A stretch of DNA of 15,915 nucleotides, from NCBI GenBank assembly GCA_045132775.1, contig JBGUSX010000010.1:1-15915 (forward strand), given 5' to 3'. Position 1 is the first letter of the stretch, and every line of letters starts with the position of its first letter. Below the pieces are notes generated by a model that did no database searches, had not been told where the DNA came from, and worked only from the letters and a program-made list of their open reading frames with translations. This DNA comes from SVTX01 sp045132775. GTDB taxonomy: Bacteria > Bacillota > Clostridia > Oscillospirales > CAG-272. The position numbers were made by a program, and so were the translations under genes. Positions 1 through 5,198 of this stretch are shown piece by piece.

Positions 1-15
1 CCTGTCCCCCAGCCA
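1..15 (+). tRNA. 3' end of a tRNA, probably tRNA-Gln (cut by window edge)
   Basis: Bases 1-4 (CCTG) look like the 3' side of a T-stem, 5-11 (TCCCCCA) like the 3' strand of an acceptor stem, 12 (G) like the discriminator and 13-15 like CCA. The stretch 1-18 is the reverse complement of 47-64, the 3' end of the minus-strand tRNA-Gln, except at base 6. The simplest reading is a second, convergent tRNA-Gln of slightly different sequence, perhaps the UUG isoacceptor. The anticodon is outside the window, so the identity is inferred; an inverted repeat without a gene is the alternative. Confidence 0.6.
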
Positions 16-20
16 AACAG

Positions 21-46
21 AAAAGCCACCCGATGGGGTGGCTTTT
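21..46. terminator. Bidirectional intrinsic terminator between convergent tRNA-Gln genes
   Basis: The stem AAAAGCCACCC pairs with GGGTGGCTTTT around a short GATG loop. It carries an A-run on the left and a T-run on the right, so it can act on either strand. On the minus strand it lies four bases past the encoded CCA of the tRNA-Gln. Confidence 0.75.
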
Positions 47-49
47 GTT

Positions 50-125
50 TGGCTGGGGCACAGGGATTCGAACCCCGGTAATGACGGAGTCAGAGTCCGT
101 TGCCTTACCGCTTGGCGATGCCCCA
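50..125 (-). tRNA. tRNA-Gln (anticodon CUG)
   Basis: Read on the minus strand, the acceptor stem TGGGGCA pairs with TGCCCCA. The anticodon stem ACGGA/TCCGT encloses the loop CTCTGAC, so the anticodon is CUG and reads glutamine codon CAG. The T-arm has loop TTCGAAT in a stem of five pairs including one G-U. The discriminator is G, as is usual for tRNA-Gln, and CCA is encoded at 52-50. The length is 76 with CCA. A perfect consensus promoter lies upstream on the same strand and an intrinsic terminator follows at once, so it is a single-gene transcription unit. Confidence 0.95.
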
Positions 126-143
126 ATATTTTCAACGCTCCAT

Positions 144-172
144 ATTATAGCAGAAAAAAAGAGCTTTGTCAA
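144..172 (-). promoter_or_regulatory. Sigma-A promoter of tRNA-Gln
   Basis: On the minus strand a TTGACA -35 box (172-167) and a TATAAT -10 box (149-144) are separated by 17 bases (166-150). Both hexamers match consensus exactly. The -10 box ends 18 bases before the tRNA 5' end at 125. Confidence 0.9.
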
Positions 173-232
173 TACCTATTTTCAACTTTTTTTGAAAAAT
201 TTATTCTTTTTTTGAAAAAAATCATTTTTGGG

Positions 233-261
233 TTTACAACTCAATAAATTTGTGGTACAAT
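233..261 (+). promoter_or_regulatory. Sigma-A promoter of tRNA-Arg
   Basis: TTTACA (233-238) and TACAAT (256-261) are separated by 17 bases, with a TGTG just upstream of the -10 box. The -10 box ends 18 bases before the tRNA start, the same layout as for the divergent tRNA-Gln. The spacer between the two promoters (173-232) is AT-rich and contains the tract TTTTTTTGAAAAA twice. Confidence 0.85.
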
Positions 262-279
262 ACATTAGCAAATCAGTAA

Positions 280-356
280 CTACCCGTGGCTCAGCTGGAT
301 AGCGCGTCAGACTCCGACTCTGAAGGTCATCGGTTCGAATCCGATCGGGTAGGCCA
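280..356 (+). tRNA. tRNA-Arg (anticodon CCG)
   Basis: The acceptor stem CTACCCG pairs with CGGGTAG (346-352). The anticodon stem TCAGA/TCTGA encloses CTCCGAC, giving anticodon CCG for arginine codon CGG. The T-arm is ATCGG-TTCGAAT-CCGAT, followed by discriminator G (353) and encoded CCA (354-356). The length is 77 with CCA. Fragments identical to its T-arm recur twice downstream. Confidence 0.95.
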
Positions 357-394
357 GACAGACAGGGGGTGCCTCGGCATCCCCTGTCTGTCTG
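355..394 (+). terminator. Long hairpin beginning inside the tRNA-Arg CCA end
   Basis: The arms 355-372 and 377-394 pair over 18 base pairs (one G-U) around a CTCG loop, built from repeated CAGA/TCTG units and a G5/C4 core. The first two paired bases are the final CA of the tRNA. No T-run follows (CTCACCCGATCGG), so it is an atypical terminator or an RNA-processing/3'-end structure rather than a classical intrinsic terminator. Confidence 0.55.
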
Positions 395-400
395 CTCACC

Positions 401-468
401 CGATCGGCTCATTTGAAACGGTTCTCCACAATCGCGCAGCGATTTGGAATGTGGTTCGAATCCGATCG
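401..468. repeat. Structured tRNA-tail repeat, copy A
   Basis: This 68-bp unit begins CGATCGGCTCATT and ends GGTTCGAATCCGATCG; its last 15 bases before the terminal G match the tRNA-Arg T-arm. The outer arms CGATCGG/CCGATCG are exact reverse complements, the next segment ATTTGAA pairs with TTCGAAT (one G-U), and the centre is AATCGC-GCA-GCGATT flanked by CCAC/GTGG. The whole unit can fold as one long imperfect hairpin. It recurs as copy B with a start-to-start spacing of 84 bp. Confidence 0.75.
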
Positions 469-484
469 TTTGAGTTCTCCACCT

Positions 485-547
485 CGATCGGCTCATTCAA
501 AACGGTTCTCCAACCGCTTGCGGTTGGAATGTGGTTCGAATCCGATC
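485..547. repeat. Structured tRNA-tail repeat, copy B
   Basis: It shares the left block CGATCGGCTCATT, the middle ACGGTTCTCCA and the right block GGAATGTGG plus GGTTCGAATCCGATC with copy A. The centre is different in sequence but is again a perfect hairpin: CCAACCG-CTTG-CGGTTGG. The stem is therefore kept while its bases change. No coding frame is convincing across either copy. Confidence 0.75.
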
Positions 548-555
548 TACGATAC

Positions 556-735
556 AGCAATATAGTGCAAGTGGGTAAATTGAATGTTAAAATTAGTTAA
601 AATTAAGGTTTTATAAAGGTTTTTAGGCGCTTTTTGAGGAGAGCGTGATATTGGATTTTTCTCCTCTTTTTTTGTTTTCGGGTGAAAAAGCGGCTTTTGG
701 GGGTGAAAAGCGCGAAAAGTTTGAACTATATTGCT
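556..735. repeat. AT-rich segment bounded by 15-bp terminal inverted repeats (MITE-like candidate)
   Basis: The left end AGCAATATAGTGCAA (556-570) is the reverse complement of the right end TTGAACTATATTGCT (721-735) at 14 of 15 positions. The ~180-bp segment between carries no gene. It holds AT-rich DNA, a hairpin GAGGAGA/TCTCCTC (636-666) followed by seven Ts, and two near-tandem copies of GGGTGAAAA(A)GCG. No target-site duplication is obvious. It could be a small non-autonomous element or a conserved RNA-coding block. Confidence 0.5.
636..673 (+). terminator. Hairpin with T-run inside the inverted-repeat segment
   Basis: GAGGAGA (636-642) pairs exactly with TCTCCTC (660-666) across a 17-base loop, followed by seven Ts. 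The loop is long for an efficient terminator. No CDS ends upstream, so it would end read-through from the tRNA-Arg unit or an RNA of the element. Confidence 0.45.
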
Positions 736-757
736 ATGAGACCTTCAATTTGTGGGG

Positions 758-777
758 AAAATGTATATATACATTTT
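758..777. other. Perfect 20-bp palindrome
   Basis: The stretch is AAAATGTATA joined to its own reverse complement, TATACATTTT, followed by a T-run. It may be a regulator operator or an AT-rich termination or cruciform site. It lies about 100 bp upstream of the aldo/keto reductase promoter. Confidence 0.5.
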
Positions 778-823
778 TTATGCACGATTCTGGGCGTTAA
801 TTGCATATTTATTCATTTATTTA

Positions 824-858
824 TTTGCCGCACCTTAAAGGGCGGCAAATTGTTTTTT
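824..858 (+). terminator. Intrinsic terminator without an upstream gene
   Basis: TTTGCCGC (824-831) pairs exactly with GCGGCAAA (842-849), the loop can close further through CCTT/AAGG, and TTGTTTTTT follows. It sits just before the promoter of the aldo/keto reductase and insulates it. What it terminates is unclear: the only overlapping reading frame (682-864, 60 codons) runs through the hairpin and has no good ribosome site. Confidence 0.75.
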
Positions 859-872
859 AACTAATTTCTCTA

Positions 873-901
873 TTTACATATTCCCGATTTTGTGTTATAA
901 T
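873..901 (+). promoter_or_regulatory. Sigma-A promoter of the Fe-S aldo/keto reductase
   Basis: TTTACA (873-878) and TATAAT (896-901) are separated by 17 bases, with TGTG immediately upstream of the -10. The in-frame ATG at 909 would fall at or before the expected transcription start, which supports the later start at 963. Confidence 0.85.
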
Positions 902-962
902 AGATCAAATGAAGTACATATACTGCGAGTCAACGTATTTTTCTACGAGAAAGGAAATAACT

Positions 963-2078
963 ATGATAACCTTCAAGGAAGCAAAAAAGAATTTCGGTTT
1001 CGGCTGTATGCGTCTGCCCTTACTTGATGGCGGTGAGGTCGACACAGATCAATTTTCCAAAATGGTCGACGCCTTTATCGGTGCAGGCTTCAACTACTTT
1101 GACACCGCGCACGGATACCTCGGCGGCAAGAGCGAGACGGCACTGAAAACTTCTCTCACCTCCCGTTATCCGAGAGATGCGTACGTGCTTACAAACAAGC
1201 TCTCAAGCAATCATTTTGAAAAAGAAGAGGATATCCGTCCCCTGTTTCAGAGTCAGCTCGAGGCTTGCGGAGTCGATTACTTTGACTTCTATCTGATGCA
1301 CGCGCAAAACAGCAAAAATTTTGAGCAGTACAAGTCTGCTCGCGCATACGAGACTGCGCTCGAGCTCAAAAAAGAGGGCAAGATCCGTCATCTGGGCATC
1401 TCCTTCCACGACTCTGCCGACGTGCTTGATATGATACTCACGACCTACCCCGAGATCGAGATAGTTCAGATCCAATTCAACTACATAGATTTTGAGGACG
1501 AGGGCGTGCAGTCGCGCAAGTGCTACGAGGTCTGCCGCAAGCACAACAAGCCAATTATCGTAATGGAGCCCGTCAAGGGTGGAAGTCTCGTTTCTCTTCC
1601 GGCGGAGGCGGGTGCGATCCTCGACTCGCTCGGAGGCGGCTCTCACGCAAGCTACGCTATAAGATATGCCGCAAGCTTTGAGGGTATAGAGATGGTCCTC
1701 TCGGGAATGGGTAACATGGATATGGTGAACGACAACATCTCCTACATGCAGGATTTCAAGCCTCTTTGTGAAAAGGAATACGAAGCAATTGACAAGGTCG
1801 TAAAGATCATTCGTTCCCGTCCGCTTATCGCGTGCACAGACTGCAAATACTGCACGGAGCGTTGTCCGCAAGGCATCCCGATCCCCCAGCTTTTTGCTTG
1901 TATGAACGACCACACAAAGCTCAACCTCTGGCGAGCAAATTACCTTTACAACAAGTACACCGCCGAGGGCGGTCGAGCAAACGAATGCATCGAGTGCGGA
2001 GCGTGTGAAGCGGCTTGTCCCCAGAAGCTTCCAATACGTGAGCTTTTAAAGAATGTCAGCGCACAGTTTGATAAATAA
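963..2078 (+). CDS. Aldo/keto reductase with C-terminal 4Fe-4S ferredoxin domain
   Basis: This 371-residue protein is a cytoplasmic NAD(P)H-type oxidoreductase of the aldo/keto reductase superfamily, in the subgroup with a ferredoxin tail. The barrel spans about residues 10-265 and shows the catalytic tetrad: D47 and Y52 in FDTAHGY, K79 in LTNKL and H113 in LMHAQ. The C-terminus carries two cluster motifs, C291-C294-C297-C301 (CTDCKYCTERCP) and C342-C345-C348-C352 (CIECGACEAACP). The start at 963 is preceded by GAAAGGAAATAACT; an upstream in-frame ATG at 909 would add 18 residues but abuts the promoter. The tail suggests electron transfer to or from ferredoxin-like partners, which is an inference; the substrate is unknown. 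It has its own promoter and is followed directly by a MITE-like repeat, so it is probably not co-transcribed at full level with the next operon. Confidence 0.92.
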   Translation: MITFKEAKKNFGFGCMRLPLLDGGEVDTDQFSKMVDAFIGAGFNYFDTAHGYLGGKSETALKTSLTSRYPRDAYVLTNKLSSNHFEKEEDIRPLFQSQLEACGVDYFDFYLMHAQNSKNFEQYKSARAYETALELKKEGKIRHLGISFHDSADVLDMILTTYPEIEIVQIQFNYIDFEDEGVQSRKCYEVCRKHNKPIIVMEPVKGGSLVSLPAEAGAILDSLGGGSHASYAIRYAASFEGIEMVLSGMGNMDMVNDNISYMQDFKPLCEKEYEAIDKVVKIIRSRPLIACTDCKYCTERCPQGIPIPQLFACMNDHTKLNLWRANYLYNKYTAEGGRANECIECGACEAACPQKLPIRELLKNVSAQFDK

Positions 2079-2082
2079 TTTG

Positions 2083-2334
2083 AAATTTTGATTTGTCGGT
2101 GTGTTAAGCCTTCCCCAGCGGGGAAGGGGGACCACGAAGTGGTGGATGAGGAGGTCGCTTTTTCAAGGGCTTCACGTCCTCTGATTACCTTGTTTCGTTG
2201 CAAAAGAATCCTTATGACACAAGACAAAATCCACGATACACCAGGGGCGCGCATCCTAATGGCGACCTCCACAACCACCGCTAGCGCGGTCCCCCTTCTC
2301 CGCTGGAGAAGGCTATTCGCTAAATTGCAATTTA
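2083..2334. repeat. MITE-like structured repeat, copy 1
   Basis: This ~250-bp non-coding element fills the gap between the aldo/keto reductase and the sulfite-reductase-like gene. Its arms (2108-2157 and 2263-2319) are long inverted repeats of the form GCCTTCnCCAGCGGnGAAGG then GGGGACC, GGTGG and GGAGGTCG. Each arm can also fold locally (CCTTCCCC-AGC-GGGGAAGG; ACCAC-GAA-GTGGT). The 105-bp centre is ~88% identical by hand count (13 differences, no indels) to copy 2 at 11969-12217, in the same orientation. The left outer box is AAATTTTGATTTGTCG (2083-2098) and the right one is the palindrome TAAATTGCAATTTA (2321-2334). No target-site duplication is clear. Confidence 0.85.
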
Positions 2335-2375
2335 CCATTATCACAATACCATAATCATCATTGGAGGATAAAACC

Positions 2376-3290
2376 ATGTCACTTACACAAGAACAGATAA
2401 ATTCAGTAAAAGGCAGGGGCTTTCTGCGCAACAGGGGCACCGAGCTTTTCTCGGGCAGAATCGTTGCGCCCGGAACCGTTTTCACTGCCGAAAACTTTAA
2501 GAATATGTCTTCTCTTGCCGAAAAATTCGGCAACGGAAAGCTCATCTGCACCTCCCGTCAAGCAGTCGAGATCCCCGGCATCCCTTTTGAAAAGATCGAG
2601 GAAGCCGAGGCTTTTGCGCACGCTCACTCTCTTATCTTCGGCGGCACGGGTGCAAAGGTCCGTCCCGTTACCGCCTGCAAGGGTACGACCTGCGTTTACG
2701 GTAACTTTGACACGCAGGCGCTCGCGCGCGAGATCCACGAGAGGTACTACCTTGGTTGGAATAACGTAAAGCTCCCCCACAAGTTCAAGATCGGTGTGGG
2801 CGGCTGTCCCAACAGCTGTATTAAACCCAGCCTCAACGATTTCGGCGTTGAGGGTCACAAGAACCCTCTTTTCAATTCCGAGCTCTGTCGAGGCTGCCGA
2901 GTCTGTGCAATTGAAAAGTCCTGCCCCTCAAAGGCGGCTCAGGTCGTTGACGGCAAGCTTGTCATAGACTCCGACAAGTGTCTCTCCTGCGGTGTCTGCA
3001 CGGGCAAATGCCCCTTTGGCGCGATCTCGCACGAGAGCGAAACTCTCTATCGCATCTACATCGGCGGCACCTGGGGCAAGAGCACGAGAATGGGCACTCC
3101 CCTCTCGCGTCTCGTTCATGAGAATGAGGTCCTTCCCATTCTCGAAAAGTCGATGCTCTGGTTCAAGGAAAACGGACTGCCCAAGGAGCGCTTCGGCAAG
3201 ACGATCGACCGCTTGGGATTCGAAAACGCAGAAAAAGAGATCCTCGGAGACGAGATACTTAACAGAAAAGACGAGATCCTTTCAAAATGA
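2376..3290 (+). CDS. Siroheme sulfite/nitrite reductase-like protein with ferredoxin domain
   Basis: The 304-residue protein belongs to the nitrite/sulfite reductase superfamily (DsrA/AsrC-like). An N-terminal half-domain (~1-90) precedes the siroheme/4Fe-4S ligand set C101, C106 (ACKGTTC) and C144, C148 (GGCPNSC). A ferredoxin insert follows with C171-C174-C177-C183 and C202-C205-C208-C212. The first ligand pair is spaced C-x4-C, one shorter than the C-x5-C of classical sulfite reductases; I believe this is a property of the clostridial subfamily, but that is from memory. The start is at ATG 2376, eight bases after GGAGG (2363-2367); an in-frame TTG at 2361 overlaps that site and is rejected. 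It overlaps the next gene by 4 bp, the first of four coupled genes ending in an ABC importer. A six-electron sulfite or nitrite reduction is possible, but no partner AsrA/AsrB or DsrB gene is here, so the substrate is open. Confidence 0.85.
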   Translation: MSLTQEQINSVKGRGFLRNRGTELFSGRIVAPGTVFTAENFKNMSSLAEKFGNGKLICTSRQAVEIPGIPFEKIEEAEAFAHAHSLIFGGTGAKVRPVTACKGTTCVYGNFDTQALAREIHERYYLGWNNVKLPHKFKIGVGGCPNSCIKPSLNDFGVEGHKNPLFNSELCRGCRVCAIEKSCPSKAAQVVDGKLVIDSDKCLSCGVCTGKCPFGAISHESETLYRIYIGGTWGKSTRMGTPLSRLVHENEVLPILEKSMLWFKENGLPKERFGKTIDRLGFENAEKEILGDEILNRKDEILSK

Positions 3291-4216
3291 AAAGATCATT
3301 CTGTCTGATCCTTTGTCTTATTTTACTCCTCTCGCTCGTTGCGTGCGCGGGGCAAGCTCCCCAAAAGGACGAGGGCTACACCTTTAAGGACGACCTTGGG
3401 CGCGAGGTAACGGTCACAAAATCCGACAAGATCGCCGCCTGTCACGCATCCTTTGCCGACTGTTATCTTCTGTCGGGAGGCAGTCTCTCGGGAGCGACCT
3501 TAGACGCGGTCGAAGACCACGGACTCGACGTGGGCGATGCCGCTATCATCGGCACGGCAAAGACCGTAAACAAAGAAACCCTTGTGGCATCGGGCGCGAC
3601 CGTCGCGCTTCTCTCCGCCGACCTTGTCGCTCACCTTGAACTCGAGACCTCGCTTGAGAGTCTTGGGATCAAGTGCGTATATTTCAAGGTCGATACATTT
3701 GATGATTACTCCCGCGTGATGAAGCATCTTACCGCAATGACCGGCAGGGACGATCTCTATGCCCGTCACGTAATTCTCGTCGGCGAGAGGATCAACGAAA
3801 TAAGATCAAAGATCCCCACCGGTGAAAACCGCTCCGTCCTTCTGATGCGAGCCTACTCGTCGGGAATAAAAGCCAAGAGCGACGACAACCTCGCGGGTCT
3901 TATCCTCCGTGAATTCGGGCTCTCAAACCTTGCAGATCAAGACAGCTCGCTTCTTGAGGACATGAGCCTTGAGCACGTCGTTGCATCTGACCCCGACGTG
4001 ATATTTGTGCTCACTATGGGCAACGAGTCGTCGGCTCTTGCCTATCTTGAGACAAACGTCGAATCAAATCCCGCTTTTTCATCGCTCACCGCGGTGAAGA
4101 GCGATAATTATCACGTTCTCCCCAAAGATCTTTTCCACTACAAACCCAACGAAAGATGGGACGAAAGCTATGAATACATCGCAAAGCTCCTCTACCCCGA
4201 GATCTTCACAGAATAA
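3287..4216 (+). CDS. ABC transporter substrate-binding lipoprotein (FecB/BtuF/FhuD type)
   Basis: The 309-residue protein is an extracytoplasmic binding protein of the class that captures ferric siderophores, haem or cobalamin. It has a lipoprotein signal: basic MKR, hydrophobic core and lipobox LVAC with the lipidated Cys at residue 20. A TroA-like two-lobe fold follows; YTFKDDLGREVTV near residue 30 is the usual opening, and the C-terminal LFHYKPNERWDESY helix is typical of the family. It starts inside the last codons of the preceding gene (ATGA overlap) and has only a weak ribosome site, so translational coupling is likely. The ligand cannot be read from sequence; an iron chelate or tetrapyrrole is inferred from family and neighbours. 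Confidence 0.9.
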   Translation: MKRSFCLILCLILLLSLVACAGQAPQKDEGYTFKDDLGREVTVTKSDKIAACHASFADCYLLSGGSLSGATLDAVEDHGLDVGDAAIIGTAKTVNKETLVASGATVALLSADLVAHLELETSLESLGIKCVYFKVDTFDDYSRVMKHLTAMTGRDDLYARHVILVGERINEIRSKIPTGENRSVLLMRAYSSGIKAKSDDNLAGLILREFGLSNLADQDSSLLEDMSLEHVVASDPDVIFVLTMGNESSALAYLETNVESNPAFSSLTAVKSDNYHVLPKDLFHYKPNERWDESYEYIAKLLYPEIFTE

Positions 4217-5198
4217 AAAACGCGCGGTATTGCTTATCGCGCTTTTTCTGCTTTGTCTGTGCGCGTTTGCGCTCGCAATTTCGGTGGGAGCTGCCGACAT
4301 CAACGTATTTGATGCACTTTCTGCTCTGATCGGCGGAAAACATGACGATACGAGCCTTAAGATACTGCTCCACATAAGACTTCCGCGCGCCACAGGTGCT
4401 CTAGCCGCAGGCGCGGCACTTGCGGTGTCGGGTGTGATAATTCAAGCCGTGATAAACAACCCAATGGCTGCCCCCAATCTCATCGGAGTTAATGCAGGCG
4501 CGGGCTTTTTCACGATAGCAGCGATGGCACTCTTCCCCTCTTTTATCGTCTACCTCCCTCTCGCCGCCTTTATCGGTGCGCTCCTTACTGCGCTTCTGAT
4601 ATTTGCCATAAGCTCGGTGACGGGTGCGGGCAAGATAACCGTAACTCTTGTCGGAATCGCGGTCGGGAGCATACTGACTGCGGGAATAAACACTATAAAA
4701 GTTCTTTTCCCCGACAGCGTTTACGACGTTTCGGGATTCCTCATCGGCGGACTTTCGGGTGCGACAAATCAGACCGTTCTCCCCGCCCTTGCGGCAATAA
4801 TCCCCGCGCTGTTGATAGCCGTCATCTTCTCGCGCTCGCTCGACGCGCTCTCGCTTGGCGAGAACGTTGCCTCGGGCATCGGGGTCAACGTGCGGAAAAC
4901 CCGACTTCTGTGGCTCACCCTTGCAGCCCTGCTCGCAGGCGCGGCGGTCAGCTTTTCGGGACTTATCGGCTTTGTGGGTCTCCTTGTGCCTCACATAATG
5001 CGCAGATTTACAGGCGGAAATCACAGATTTCTCATCCCCGCCTCAATTCTCGGCGGCGGTGCGTTTCTGCTTTTGGCAGACACTCTTTCGCGCACTCTTT
5101 TCGCCCCCTACGAGCTCCCCGTCGGGATACTTATGTCGCTGGTCGGCGGTCCCTTCTTTATCATTCTCATTTTGAATCAAAGGAGGGTGAAAAAATGA
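4170..5198 (+). CDS. FecCD-type ABC transporter permease
   Basis: The 342-residue membrane subunit forms the translocation channel for the binding protein upstream. It has about nine or ten hydrophobic helices and the family signatures RLPRATGALAAGAALAVSG (residues 70-88), NNPMAAPNLIGV (96-107) and GLIGFVGLLVPHIMR (264-278), the last including the coupling region that contacts the ATPase. The length is normal for the family. The start at ATG 4170 lies 47 bp inside the preceding gene, with AAAG upstream as a weak ribosome site; a TTG at 4230 is an alternative that would remove the polar N-terminus MNTSQSSSTP and the overlap. It overlaps the ATPase gene by 4 bp. Confidence 0.93.
   Translation: MNTSQSSSTPRSSQNKKRAVLLIALFLLCLCAFALAISVGAADINVFDALSALIGGKHDDTSLKILLHIRLPRATGALAAGAALAVSGVIIQAVINNPMAAPNLIGVNAGAGFFTIAAMALFPSFIVYLPLAAFIGALLTALLIFAISSVTGAGKITVTLVGIAVGSILTAGINTIKVLFPDSVYDVSGFLIGGLSGATNQTVLPALAAIIPALLIAVIFSRSLDALSLGENVASGIGVNVRKTRLLWLTLAALLAGAAVSFSGLIGFVGLLVPHIMRRFTGGNHRFLIPASILGGGAFLLLADTLSRTLFAPYELPVGILMSLVGGPFFIILILNQRRVKK

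Noticed and set aside
280..356. Phage or integrative element attached at tRNA-Arg
   Set aside because: T-arm repeats are suggestive, but no integrase, excisionase or cargo gene lies within the next kilobases; kept only as one explanation of the repeats.
355..550. CRISPR-like array at the tRNA-tail repeats
   Set aside because: There are only two units, with hairpin bodies and no unique spacers between conserved repeats, and no cas gene is present.
286..600. 104-codon open frame on the + strand
   Set aside because: It runs through the tRNA-Arg and the structured repeats; the frame is open only because of their composition, and there is no ribosome site.
682..864. 60-codon open frame with ATG
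   Set aside because: It starts inside the inverted-repeat segment, crosses the 20-bp palindrome and ends inside the terminator; there is no Shine-Dalgarno site and composition follows the AT-rich spacer.
909..962. N-terminal extension of the aldo/keto reductase from ATG 909
   Set aside because: The ATG is only seven bases after the -10 box, so a transcript would barely include it; the ATG at 963 has a good ribosome site and matches the normal start of the barrel.
2088..2354. 88-codon frame in MITE copy 1 with a related frame (12025-12243) in copy 2, giving similar peptides such as RPLITLFRCKR
   Set aside because: The frames are related only because the repeats are. Both strands are open, the ends fall in the repeat arms, no ribosome site is present and many differences between copies change the amino acid.
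2079..2375. Cobalamin or other riboswitch upstream of the reductase-importer operon
   Set aside because: The gap is fully accounted for by the MITE-like repeat, and nothing resembling a B12-box or other known aptamer core was seen.
4910..5194. Extended 5' frame of the ATPase reading back to 4910
   Set aside because: It lies wholly within the permease gene; the extension is arginine-rich shadow sequence, whereas 5195 has AGGAGGGTG and the standard N-terminus of the ATPase.
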